NCBI GenBank assembly: GCA_002424545.1
Contig: DIKL01000074.1
Location: 1-27,655, forward strand
Direction: 5' to 3'
Length of the DNA: 27,655 bases
DNA from: Syntrophaceae bacterium UBA5619
GTDB lineage: Bacteria > Desulfobacterota > Syntrophia > Syntrophales > UBA5619
The position numbers and the translations under genes are program-made. Every line of letters starts with the position of its first letter. Position 1 is the first letter of the stretch. Below the pieces are notes generated by a model, which was not told where the DNA came from, did not search any database, and worked only from the letters and a program-made list of their open reading frames with translations. Below are positions 1-7,776 of the stretch, piece by piece.

Positions 1-1
1 G

Positions 2-727
2 GCGTCGAACCATCAGGACGTGTTTTCGATCACGGTGGACGCGTTCAATTTTTCGGAGACCTACCGAACGCCTGTGATCTTGCTGTTCGACGAGGTCATC
101 GGACACATGCGGGAGCGGCTTGAAGTTCCGGAGCCGGGAGAAATTCATCTGGTGGAAAGGCTCAAGACCTCGGTCCGGGAAGGGGTGGATTACCACCCGT
201 ATCTGCAGAGGGAAGACGGCCGTCTGCCGATGTCCGATTTCGGGGGGGTGCACCGGTACAATGTGACGGGCCTGTTCCACGACATGTGGGGATTTCCGTC
301 GGAGAATCCGCGGGTGGTTCACGAATTGATGCGGCACCTGATGGACAAGATCGAAAACCATGTCGATAAAATGACCCGCTATCGCGAGTATTTCGTCGAA
401 GACGCGGAGGTCCTGCTGGTCTCCTACGGATCGTCGGCGCGCTCGTCGCTCCACATGGTGACGGACCGCCGCCAGCACGGCGAGAAGGTGGGCCTGCTGG
501 AGCTCCAGACCCTGTGGCCCTTCCCCTCCGTCCTGGTGAGGGAGAAGGCGCGGAATGCCGAGTACGTGGTGGTCGTGGAGATGAACATGGGTCAGGTCCT
601 GCAATCGGTCAAGGCGTCGGTGGAGCGGCCGGAGCGGGTGTTTCTGGCCAACCGGGTGGACGGAACGCTGATTACGCCAATCGATATCCGCAACATTCTA
701 CGTCTGATCCAGGGCAAAGGAGTCTGA
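2..727 (+). CDS. korA: 2-oxoglutarate:ferredoxin oxidoreductase, alpha subunit (C-terminal part)
   Basis: This is the C-terminal ~241 residues of the alpha subunit of a 2-oxoacid:ferredoxin oxidoreductase. The frame is open from base 2, so the true start lies upstream of the window. Visible family features are the segment with RTPVILLFDEVIGHMRE, the later domain with VLLVSYGSSARS, the LLELQTLWPFP stretch and the VVVVEMNMGQ motif, all typical of KorA/VorB-type alpha subunits. Together with the beta and gamma subunits it would oxidise 2-oxoglutarate to succinyl-CoA and CO2 while reducing ferredoxin in the cytoplasm. Substrate choice is inferred from the adjacent sucCD genes; a branched-chain 2-oxoacid cannot be excluded from sequence alone. 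One base separates its stop from korB, consistent with an operon. Confidence 0.9.
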   Translation, partial: ASNHQDVFSITVDAFNFSETYRTPVILLFDEVIGHMRERLEVPEPGEIHLVERLKTSVREGVDYHPYLQREDGRLPMSDFGGVHRYNVTGLFHDMWGFPSENPRVVHELMRHLMDKIENHVDKMTRYREYFVEDAEVLLVSYGSSARSSLHMVTDRRQHGEKVGLLELQTLWPFPSVLVREKARNAEYVVVVEMNMGQVLQSVKASVERPERVFLANRVDGTLITPIDIRNILRLIQGKGV

Positions 728-728
728 C

Positions 729-1532
729 ATGGCCGTAAGGGATTATATCCGAGAGAGGTTTTTCCCGCACATCTGGTGCCCGGGTTGTGGGCACGGCATC
801 GTGCTCAACGGTCTGGTGCGCGCGGTGGATCATCTCGGCCTGAAGAAGAACGACATCGTGATGGTGTCGGGAATCGGCTGTTCGTCGCGGATCGCGGGGT
901 ACCTCGATTTTCATACGCTGCATACGATACACGGACGGGCGCTTGCGTTCGCCATCGGCGTGAAGATGAGCCGTCCGGATCTGACGCTGCTGGTGCCGAT
1001 GGGAGACGGGGACGCGCTGTCCATCGGCGGGAACCATTTCATCCACGCCTGTCGACGGAACATCGACATGACGGCGATCGTGATGAACAACCGCGTTTAC
1101 GGAATGACGGGCGGGCAGTTTTCACCGCTGTCGGGACACGGCACCATGGCAACGACCGCCCCCTATTCGAATATCGATCAGGAATTCGACGTGGTCACCC
1201 TCGCCACGGCGGCGGGGGCCACGTTTGTGGCGCGCGCCACGGCGTACCACGTCCAGCAGCTTCCCGATATCCTGGAGGAGGCGATCCGTCACAAGGGTTT
1301 TTCGGTGGTGGAGGTGATGACGCCCTGCCCGACATATTTCGGACGGAAAAACAAGGAGGGGAGCGTGGTGAAAATGATGGATAACCTGAAGACCGGGACC
1401 ACGCCGATCGGTTCGAAGGCGAAGCAGGAGAATCCCTCGTTGATCGAACGAGGGGTTTTCGTCAAGAAGGAGATGCCGGAGTACTGTGCCGAGTATCAGA
1501 AGATCATCGAGCGGGCAATGAAAGGCATATGA
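729..1532 (+). CDS. korB: 2-oxoglutarate:ferredoxin oxidoreductase, beta subunit
   Basis: 267 residues. This is the thiamine pyrophosphate-binding subunit that carries a [4Fe-4S] cluster. Cluster ligands are visible as C17-x2-C20 (CPGCGHG), C51 (GIGCSS) and C200 (MTPCPTYFG). The TPP/Mg site is GDGDALSIGGN (residues 92-102), followed by the expected VMNN segment. Length and motif spacing fit KorB-type beta subunits rather than the longer pyruvate enzyme. It starts one base after korA stops, and its TGA overlaps the korC ATG in an ATGA junction, so the three subunits are probably translationally coupled. The 2-oxoglutarate assignment rests on linkage to succinyl-CoA synthetase and succinate dehydrogenase genes. 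Confidence 0.93.
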   Translation: MAVRDYIRERFFPHIWCPGCGHGIVLNGLVRAVDHLGLKKNDIVMVSGIGCSSRIAGYLDFHTLHTIHGRALAFAIGVKMSRPDLTLLVPMGDGDALSIGGNHFIHACRRNIDMTAIVMNNRVYGMTGGQFSPLSGHGTMATTAPYSNIDQEFDVVTLATAAGATFVARATAYHVQQLPDILEEAIRHKGFSVVEVMTPCPTYFGRKNKEGSVVKMMDNLKTGTTPIGSKAKQENPSLIERGVFVKKEMPEYCAEYQKIIERAMKGI

Positions 1533-2080
1533 CCATGGAACGATGCAGAATGGTCTTTTCCGGTTCGGGCGGGCAGGGGGTAATCACGGCGGCGATCTTT
1601 CTGGCCGAGGCGGCCGTGCTGTATGAGAACCTCATCGCCGTCCAGTCCCAATCCTACGGCCCGGAGGCGCGGGGCGGCGCGACCCGCTCCGATGTCATCA
1701 TCGCCGAATCCCCGATCCACTTCCCGAAGGTGCTCCAGCCCAACGTGCTGATTTGTCTGACTCAGCAGGCCTATGCAAATTATTTTTCCATTCTGCGCCC
1801 GGGCGGGTTGCTGCTGACCGACACCCATTACGTCAAACTGGGCAAGAAGGTGGATGCGCGGCAGGTGGAATTGCCGATGTACGAAACCGTGATGGAAAAA
1901 ATCGGCCGTCCGATCGTCTTCAACATCTGCATGCTCGGCGCCATCCTCGGATTGACAAAACTGGTCCGGCCCGAATCGATCATGAAGGTCCTGGAAACGC
2001 AGATTCCCGCAAGTTTTCTCGACATGAACCGCCAGGCACTCGATCTCGGGCTGAAACTGGGCGAAGGACTGGGGAATTGA
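1529..2080 (+). CDS. korC: 2-oxoglutarate:ferredoxin oxidoreductase, gamma subunit
   Basis: 183 residues, a normal length for the gamma domain of 2-oxoacid:ferredoxin oxidoreductases. The N-terminal FSGSGGQGV nucleotide/CoA-contact loop and the QSYGPEARGGATRSDV motif are diagnostic. The start ATG at 1529 overlaps the korB stop (ATGA); a second ATG at 1535 is possible and would cost two residues. It is probably the last gene of the kor set. A strong palindrome follows within 20 bases, and no ferredoxin-like delta subunit is seen downstream, so any delta subunit must be upstream of the window or absent. Confidence 0.92.
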   Translation: MTMERCRMVFSGSGGQGVITAAIFLAEAAVLYENLIAVQSQSYGPEARGGATRSDVIIAESPIHFPKVLQPNVLICLTQQAYANYFSILRPGGLLLTDTHYVKLGKKVDARQVELPMYETVMEKIGRPIVFNICMLGAILGLTKLVRPESIMKVLETQIPASFLDMNRQALDLGLKLGEGLGN

Positions 2081-2097
2081 TATCGCCTTGCGATTCG

Positions 2098-2128
2098 CGA
2101 GGGGACGGATTTGAAATCCGTCCCCTCG
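2098..2128. repeat. perfect 31-bp palindrome between korC and sucC
   Basis: Two 15-base arms (2098-2112 and 2114-2128) are exact reverse complements around a single central base. The core is GGGGACGGATTT facing AAATCCGTCCCC. A third, partial copy of one arm (TCAAATCCGT) lies at 2133-2142. There is no T-tract, so it is not a canonical intrinsic terminator on either strand. It may be a REP-like dispersed element or an mRNA-stabilising hairpin at the kor/suc junction. The dispersed-repeat idea is inference. Confidence 0.7.
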
Positions 2129-2212
2129 GTCTTCAAATCCGTTTCCATAATGAAGCCTTCTCCCCTGTCCTTACGGAACCACCCGCTACGACGGAAACCC
2201 CGGAGGTCAAAG

Positions 2213-3376
2213 ATGAAGATCCATGAGTTTCAGGCAAAGGAACTGCTGAGATGCTACGGGATTCCCGTTCCACGAGGCAAAGCGGCATCAACCCCGGAAG
2301 AGGCGCGCGCCGCGGCGGAAAAACTGACGGGAAGAACCGTCATCAAGGCGCAGATTCACGCGGGAGGCCGGGGAAAAGGGGGCGGCGTCAGGACGGCCGC
2401 CTCGCCGGAAGAGGCGCTGCATGCCGCCCGGGCGATCCTCGGGATGCAACTGGTAACCCACCAGACCGGCCCCAAGGGGAAAAAGGTGCGCCGGATCCTG
2501 GTGGAGGAGGCCTCCGCCGTTCGGAAGGAACTGTACCTGGGATTGGTCGTGGACCGGTCGCGGGGAAAAGAATGTGTTGTGTTCATGGCCTCGGCGGAAG
2601 GCGGCATGGACATCGAACAGGTGGCGGCCGCTACCCCGGAAAAGATCGTCCGGTGCGCAGTCCACCCCGTCGTGGGAATCAGCCCGTTCCAGGCCCGCAA
2701 GCTTTCCGCCCCGCTGGGGCTGGAAGGGGAACAGCGCAAGGTATTTGCTGAAATCGTCCGGAACCTGTACCGGCTCTTCCTCGAGAAGGACTGCTCGCTC
2801 ATCGAGATCAACCCGCTGGCGGTCACCGACGAGGGACGGCTGCTCGCCCTCGACACGAAGATCAATTTCGACGACGACGGCCTCTACCGCCACGCGGAGA
2901 TCCGTGAGCTCAGGGACCCGGACGAGGAGGAGCCGCTCGAAGTCGTGGCGAAGAACGCGGCCGTGAACTACATCAAGCTCGACGGCAACGTCGGCTGCAT
3001 GGTCAACGGGGCGGGCCTCGCGATGACGACGATGGACCTGATCCAGATGGCGGGGGGTGAACCGGCGAATTTTCTCGACGTAGGCGGCGGCGCTTCGGCG
3101 GAACAGATCGAAAAGGCGTTTCGCATCCTCACCTCCGACCCGAACGTGAAATGTATCCTGATCAACATCTTCGGCGGCATCCTGCGCTGCGACCGCGTCT
3201 CCGCCGGACTGATCCAGGCGGCCAAAAACATCGACCTCAAGCTGCCGATGGTGGTCCGGCTGCAGGGAACCAATGTGGAGGAGGGGCGACGGATGCTGCG
3301 AGACTCCGGCCTCCATTTCACGGTGGCCGACGGACTGTACGAAGCGGCCGAAAAGACCGTGGCTCTTCTCGGATGA
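2213..3376 (+). CDS. sucC: succinyl-CoA synthetase (ADP-forming), beta subunit
   Basis: 387 residues from ATG 2213, almost the length of E. coli SucC. This start was chosen over upstream in-frame codons because it has a GGAGG ribosome site at 2202-2206 and gives the conserved N-terminus [12 protein letters not shown]. The ATP-grasp domain contains the [12 protein letters not shown] loop, and the C-terminal CoA-ligase domain carries the conserved [12 protein letters not shown] segment. With SucD it converts succinyl-CoA, ADP (or GDP) and phosphate to succinate and nucleotide triphosphate in the cytoplasm. It sits directly downstream of the 2-oxoglutarate oxidoreductase that makes its substrate. 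Confidence 0.95.
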   Translation: MKIHEFQAKELLRCYGIPVPRGKAASTPEEARAAAEKLTGRTVIKAQIHAGGRGKGGGVRTAASPEEALHAARAILGMQLVTHQTGPKGKKVRRILVEEASAVRKELYLGLVVDRSRGKECVVFMASAEGGMDIEQVAAATPEKIVRCAVHPVVGISPFQARKLSAPLGLEGEQRKVFAEIVRNLYRLFLEKDCSLIEINPLAVTDEGRLLALDTKINFDDDGLYRHAEIRELRDPDEEEPLEVVAKNAAVNYIKLDGNVGCMVNGAGLAMTTMDLIQMAGGEPANFLDVGGGASAEQIEKAFRILTSDPNVKCILINIFGGILRCDRVSAGLIQAAKNIDLKLPMVVRLQGTNVEEGRRMLRDSGLHFTVADGLYEAAEKTVALLG

Positions 3377-3485
3377 AGGCGGACCGGCGCCCCGAGGATT
3401 TTTCGCGCCGCTGGACATTTTCCGACACCGTTCGTCCCCGCCTGGCCGGCGGAAAACAAACTCGCGGCTAAAGGAGAAACAACGG

Positions 3486-4370
3486 ATGGCCATTTTGCTG
3501 GATAAGGATGCGCGCATCGTCATTCAGGGGATTACCGGCTCGGAGGGGAGCTTTCACGCCCGCGAGTCGGTGAAGATGGGAACACGGGTCATAGCCGGGG
3601 TCACACCCGGCAAGGGTGGAACGGATCTGGACGGAATTCCCGTCTTCGACCGCGTCGGCGAAGCCGTCGAAAAACATCAGGCCAACGTCTCGGGCATCTA
3701 TACACCGGCGGCGTTTACCCCCGATGCGATCTTCGAGGCCATCGAAGCGGGAATCGGACTGATCGTCTGCATGACCGAGGGGATTCCCGTCGCGGAGATG
3801 GTTCGCGTAAAGCAGGCGTTGAAGGGATCGGGCGCGCGGATGATCGGGCCGAACTGTCCGGGAATCACGACTCCCGGTGTGGGAAAGGTCGGCTTCATGC
3901 CCAACTTCATCCACAAAAAGGGGAACGTGGGCGTCATCTCCCGCAGCGGGACCCTGACCTACGAGATGATCTGGCAATTGACCGAACTCGGGATCGGCCA
4001 GTCCACCTCGATCGGCATCGGCGGGGATCCGATCGTCGGCGTCGGCTTCATCGATCTGCTGGAGCTATACGAGAAGGATCCCGAAACCGAGGCGATTGTG
4101 ATGATCGGCGAGATCGGCGGGACGGCGGAAGAGGAGGCGGCCGAGTTCATCCGGGGAAATGTGACGAAACCCGTGGTCTCCTTCATCGCCGGCCGAACCG
4201 CGCCTCCGGGGCGGCGGATGGGTCACGCCGGCGCGATCATCTCCGGCGGAAAGGGCACGGCCGCCGAGAAATTCCAGGCTCTCGAACGGGCGGGTGTTGT
4301 GGTGGAAAGGAATCCCGCCGAGATCGGCCGGCGCGTGCGGGAGGTTTTAAACGCAAGCGCCAAAAAATAA
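3486..4370 (+). CDS. sucD: succinyl-CoA synthetase, alpha subunit
   Basis: 294 residues, matching usual SucD length. The ATG at 3486 has an AAGGAG ribosome site at 3471-3476 and gives the conserved start [18 protein letters not shown]. The CoA-binding Rossmann region ([16 protein letters not shown]) and the phosphohistidine loop GHAGAII, with His247 as the phosphorylated residue, are present. It lies 109 bases after sucC; that gap holds no obvious gene or hairpin. It forms the enzyme with SucC and links the kor genes to the following succinate dehydrogenase genes. Confidence 0.95.
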   Translation: MAILLDKDARIVIQGITGSEGSFHARESVKMGTRVIAGVTPGKGGTDLDGIPVFDRVGEAVEKHQANVSGIYTPAAFTPDAIFEAIEAGIGLIVCMTEGIPVAEMVRVKQALKGSGARMIGPNCPGITTPGVGKVGFMPNFIHKKGNVGVISRSGTLTYEMIWQLTELGIGQSTSIGIGGDPIVGVGFIDLLELYEKDPETEAIVMIGEIGGTAEEEAAEFIRGNVTKPVVSFIAGRTAPPGRRMGHAGAIISGGKGTAAEKFQALERAGVVVERNPAEIGRRVREVLNASAKK

Positions 4371-4391
4371 ATCCGGGCCGGGGATTCCCGC

Positions 4392-4420
4392 TTGACAGGC
4401 CGGAAATTCCCTGTTAGAAA
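4392..4420 (+). promoter_or_regulatory. sigma-70-type promoter upstream of the sdh/Rieske/cytochrome b genes
   Basis: A perfect -35 TTGACA (4392-4397) is separated by exactly 17 bases from a -10 TAGAAA (4415-4420, 4 of 6 consensus). Transcription would start near 4427, about 90 bases before the membrane-anchor gene at 4516. It lies just after sucD ends, so the sdh block can be expressed separately from korABC-sucCD. Confidence 0.6.
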
Positions 4421-4515
4421 CCCTTTGAAAGTGCCATGATCCGTCCGGGTCGGAAGCGGCGCGCACGTTGTGCCGTACGAAGCCGTTATGATCCTGAAAT
4501 CAGACAGGGGGGCGT

Positions 4516-4821
4516 ATGTTCATCTGGCTTTTTCACCGCATCAGCGGCGTGACCCTGATCATTCTGTTCGGCATCAAGATCCTCACCAGCTACTTTCTCT
4601 TTACCAAAGACCAGAAGCCCGACTGGGCGCTCAGCCTGCACCGGCACCCCGTGCTGGATATTCTCATTCTGGTCTTATTCACCTTTCACAGCATCTACGG
4701 TCTTAGAACCGTGGCCATCGACCTGGGCTACCGCAAGGAGAAGCAGTTGTTCTGGGTGGCGAACATCGCCGCGGGCATCATATCCGTCGCGCTGATCATT
4801 CTCTATTTCCGCTTTTCATAG
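4516..4821 (+). CDS. succinate dehydrogenase membrane anchor, short SdhC-like cytochrome b subunit
   Basis: 101 residues with three hydrophobic helices (about 9-30, 46-66, 76-98). Two SdhC-type signatures are visible: HRISG at residues 7-11 (quinone-site region, compare HRxSG of E. coli SdhC) and H58-SIYGLR followed by AIDLGY, which matches the haem-ligand His and the following loop. The N-terminus is very short, starting directly at the first helix. A purine-rich AGGGGG site at 4506-4511 supports ATG 4516, and an in-frame stop at 4495 rules out a longer protein. Normally two such anchors (SdhC and SdhD) flank this position; only one is found here. It overlaps nothing and sdhA follows after 9 bases. 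Confidence 0.85.
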   Translation: MFIWLFHRISGVTLIILFGIKILTSYFLFTKDQKPDWALSLHRHPVLDILILVLFTFHSIYGLRTVAIDLGYRKEKQLFWVANIAAGIISVALIILYFRFS

Positions 4822-4830
4822 GACGCGGGC

Positions 4831-6531
4831 ATGCTGAATCACGATATCCTCATTGTCGGCGGCGGTCTTACGGGGCTTCGGGCGGCCGTCGGCCTGTGCG
4901 ACCGTTTCAACGTGGGGCTGATCTCCAAGGTCTATCCGACGCGCTCCCATTCGATCGCCGCACAGGGGGGAATCAACGCGGCCCTGACCAACAACCCCGA
5001 CAGCCGGGACGATTCCTGGGAAAAACACACCTACGACACGATTAAGGGAAGCGATTTTCTGGCCGACCAGGACGCCGTCGAGATCATGTGCAAGGAGGCC
5101 ATCAAGATCGTTTACGAGATGGAGCACTGGGGATGCCCCTTCAGCCGCTTCCCCGACGGCACCATCGCCCAGCGCCCCTTCGGCGGCGCCGGCTATCCGC
5201 GGACCTGCTATTCCGCCGACATTACCGGCCATGTGCTGCTCAACACGCTGTATGAACGGGCCGTCGCCAAGGGGGTCAAGATCTATTCCGAATGGTTCGT
5301 GGCCGCGCTGTGCATCGAAGAAGGCCGCTGTCACGGCGTTGTCGCGCTGGATCTGACCCGGGGCGAGCTCATCCCGGTCGCCGCCGATGCCACCTTCTTC
5401 GGAACCGGCGGATACGGGCGTGTCTATCAACACTCCACCAACGCGCTGATCAACACGGGCGGCGGCATCGGGATGGCCTATGCGGCGGGCGCCCCGCTGA
5501 AGGACATGGAGTTCGTCCAGTTTCATCCCACATCGCTGATCGGCACCAACATCCTGATGACGGAGGGTTGCCGGGGCGAGGGCGGATTCCTGTTCAACAA
5601 CCAGCATGAACGCTTCATGCAGCGCTATGTTCCCTCGGCCATGGAGCTGGCGCCCCGCGACATCGTATCGCGCTGCATCCAGACGGAGATCAACGAGGGA
5701 CGCGGCTTCGATCACCCGCTGGGGAAATACATCGAGCTCGACATCCGCCATCTGGGGGAAAAGAAGATTCTGGAGCGGCTTCCCGGCATCCGGAACATCT
5801 GCATCGACTTCATCGGCATCGACCCCGTTCTGGAACCGATCCCGATCATGCCTTGCCAGCACTACTCGATGGGGGGAATCGACGTCAACGAGCGGTGCGC
5901 TTCCGACATTCGCGGCTTCTATGCCGGCGGCGAATGCGCCTGCGTCAGCGTACACGGCGCCAACCGCCTTGGCGGCAACTCGCTGCTGGACACGATCGTC
6001 TTCGGCAAGGTGGCGTCGCGAACGATCGCCGAGGATCTGCCCCACCTCGCCCCGCCGGATGAAAAACCCCTCATGCGGTTGAAAGAGGAGGTCGAAAAAA
6101 AGATCCGGCGTCTGACCGAAACCGGGCGGGAGAAACCCTACCGGATCCATGCGGACCTCGGCGCCGTCATGAACGAGAAGGTGGGCATTTTCCGGACCCG
6201 CGGGGAACTGGAGCAGGCCCTGGAAACCGTGATCGGGATCAAGAAACGTTATCGGGATGTCGGCGTCTCCTCGCCGGCCCGGCACATGAATTATGAGCTG
6301 ACCGGCGCGCTGGAACTGGAATACATGCTGGAGGTTTCCCATACGATCATCCTCGGGGCGCTCCTGAGGGAGGAGAGCCGGGGCGCCCACTTCCGGACCG
6401 ATTTTTCGACCCGGAACGACCGCGACTGGCTCAAACACACCATCGCCAGGCGGGGGGCGGACGGCGCGCCCGTGATCTCCTTCAAGGATGTGGTGATTAC
6501 ACGGTATCAGCCGGTCGAGAGAAAGTATTGA
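4831..6531 (+). CDS. sdhA: succinate dehydrogenase flavoprotein subunit
   Basis: 566 residues, normal for SdhA/FrdA. The N-terminal FAD-binding GGGLTG (10-15) and the covalent-flavin motif SHSIAAQGG with His40 are present. The substrate and flavin region includes RTCYSADITGH, QFHPTSLIGTN, TEGCRGEGG and HGANRLGGNSLLDTIVFG. It oxidises succinate to fumarate (or the reverse) at the cytoplasmic membrane face and passes electrons to SdhB. The pairing with an SdhC-like anchor and the upstream 2-oxoglutarate-to-succinate genes favour succinate oxidation in vivo, but direction cannot be read from sequence. Confidence 0.95.
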   Translation: MLNHDILIVGGGLTGLRAAVGLCDRFNVGLISKVYPTRSHSIAAQGGINAALTNNPDSRDDSWEKHTYDTIKGSDFLADQDAVEIMCKEAIKIVYEMEHWGCPFSRFPDGTIAQRPFGGAGYPRTCYSADITGHVLLNTLYERAVAKGVKIYSEWFVAALCIEEGRCHGVVALDLTRGELIPVAADATFFGTGGYGRVYQHSTNALINTGGGIGMAYAAGAPLKDMEFVQFHPTSLIGTNILMTEGCRGEGGFLFNNQHERFMQRYVPSAMELAPRDIVSRCIQTEINEGRGFDHPLGKYIELDIRHLGEKKILERLPGIRNICIDFIGIDPVLEPIPIMPCQHYSMGGIDVNERCASDIRGFYAGGECACVSVHGANRLGGNSLLDTIVFGKVASRTIAEDLPHLAPPDEKPLMRLKEEVEKKIRRLTETGREKPYRIHADLGAVMNEKVGIFRTRGELEQALETVIGIKKRYRDVGVSSPARHMNYELTGALELEYMLEVSHTIILGALLREESRGAHFRTDFSTRNDRDWLKHTIARRGADGAPVISFKDVVITRYQPVERKY

Positions 6532-6565
6532 CGACTGCGGAACACGGATTGCGGGGGAACGAACA

Positions 6566-7309
6566 TTGATCAGGGAGAGCGCCTACACCTTTAAAATCCT
6601 CCGGTTTGACGCAAAGGAACCGGGAAGCGGTCCGCGCTTCTCCAGCTACCGGATCCGGGTCATTCCGGGACTCACGGTGCTGGCGGTGCTGCTTCGGATC
6701 CGGGACGAGATCGACGGGACCCTCTCCTTCCGCTCCTCCTGCCGTTCGGCCGTCTGCGGGTCCTGCGCGATGGTGATCAACGGCAAGATCGACCTCGCCT
6801 GCCGGACGCAGGTGGCCGCCTTCGACACCGACACGATCATCCTGGAACCCCTGCCCAATTTCGAGGTGATCCGCGATCTGGTCGTCGACATGACCCCGTT
6901 CTGGCGAATGTACGACAAGATCAGCCCCTATCTGATCCGACAATCGCCGGACCCGGAGAAGGAGATTCCGCAGAGCGAGGCGGAACGCGCGAGGATCGAC
7001 CAGTACGTCAACTGCATCCTCTGCGCCTGCTGTTACGGGGCCTGCCCGGTCCCCTCAAGGGAGGCGGATTATATCGGCCCGGCGGCGGCGGCCAAGCTGG
7101 AGAGGTTCGTGCTGGATTCCCGGGATGAGCGGCCCGCCGGCGCGCTCGAGATCGTCAACGACGAGAAGGGGGTCTGGGCCTGCGACACGGTGTTCCGCTG
7201 CATCGACGCCTGTCCCAAGGATGTTCGGCCCACCGACGCCGTCGTCGGCCTGCGCAAGACCCTGGTAAAAGGACGGTTCAAAAGGATGTTTCCGGGAGGG
7301 GAAAAATGA
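6566..7309 (+). CDS. sdhB: succinate dehydrogenase iron-sulfur subunit
   Basis: 247 residues. Three clusters are visible: [2Fe-2S] ligands C59, C64, C67 and C79 in CRSAVCGSCAM...LAC; the [4Fe-4S]/[3Fe-4S] set in CILCACCYGACP (from C150) and C206, C212, C216 (VFRCIDACPKD). It relays electrons from SdhA to quinone at the anchor. The start is TTG at 6566, preceded by a GCGGGGGA ribosome site at 6551-6558; no ATG lies nearby in frame. The stop TGA overlaps the ATG of the Rieske gene (ATGA at 7306-7309), so translation of the two is probably coupled, which is unusual for an sdh operon. Confidence 0.94.
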   Translation: MIRESAYTFKILRFDAKEPGSGPRFSSYRIRVIPGLTVLAVLLRIRDEIDGTLSFRSSCRSAVCGSCAMVINGKIDLACRTQVAAFDTDTIILEPLPNFEVIRDLVVDMTPFWRMYDKISPYLIRQSPDPEKEIPQSEAERARIDQYVNCILCACCYGACPVPSREADYIGPAAAAKLERFVLDSRDERPAGALEIVNDEKGVWACDTVFRCIDACPKDVRPTDAVVGLRKTLVKGRFKRMFPGGEK

Positions 7310-7776
7310 AACTCAAATATTCCCTCATCACGCGAAGAACGTTTCTCAATACACTGCTGTTCGGTTGGGTCGCCGCTTTCTTTTCCGGAACTTTCTACGC
7401 CCTGATGAAATTTGCTTTTCCCACGCTGGGCAAGGAACCGGACTTTGTCGTTTTCGATAAAAAGGATTTTACGAACCTGCCTAAAAATTCGATCAAGCGC
7501 TTCCCGTGGGGCGGCACGGTGGGACTCTATTTCACCAAGGCCGACGGCAGCATTCTGGCTTTGAAGGGCGTCTGCACCCATATGGAATGCAACGTGGACT
7601 ACAAGCCGGCCGAAAAACGCTTCTACTGCGCCTGCCACCAGGGATGGTTCGACGAAAACGGCAAGAACATTTCCGGACCGCCGCCCAAACCGCTGGAGAC
7701 CTTCGTCGTCACCCGGGAGGGTGAAAAGCTGATCATCGCCAAGAAGGGGGTCAAGGTTGAACTGCCCAAGGCTTAA
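7306..7776 (+). CDS. Rieske [2Fe-2S] protein of a cytochrome b-type complex
   Basis: 156 residues. An N-terminal twin-arginine TRRTFLN (9-15) followed by a hydrophobic helix (about 15-38) fits a Tat-exported, membrane-anchored Rieske subunit. The cluster motifs are CTHMEC (90-95) and CACH (108-111), giving ligands C90, H92, C108, H111 and the disulfide pair C95/C110. After H111 the sequence is QGWFDENG, where high-potential Rieske proteins have G-S-x-Y; the hydrogen-bonding Ser and Tyr are thus Gly113 and Phe115, which by family knowledge predicts a low midpoint potential suited to menaquinol. It overlaps sdhB by 4 bases and cytochrome b by 20 bases. Confidence 0.92.
   Translation: MKLKYSLITRRTFLNTLLFGWVAAFFSGTFYALMKFAFPTLGKEPDFVVFDKKDFTNLPKNSIKRFPWGGTVGLYFTKADGSILALKGVCTHMECNVDYKPAEKRFYCACHQGWFDENGKNISGPPPKPLETFVVTREGEKLIIAKKGVKVELPKA

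Noticed and set aside
4816..6438. 540-codon open frame on the - strand opposite sdhA
   Set aside because: It mirrors the sdhA reading frame in GC-rich DNA and its translation is Asp/Arg/His-rich without any family motif. SdhA is certain from motifs.
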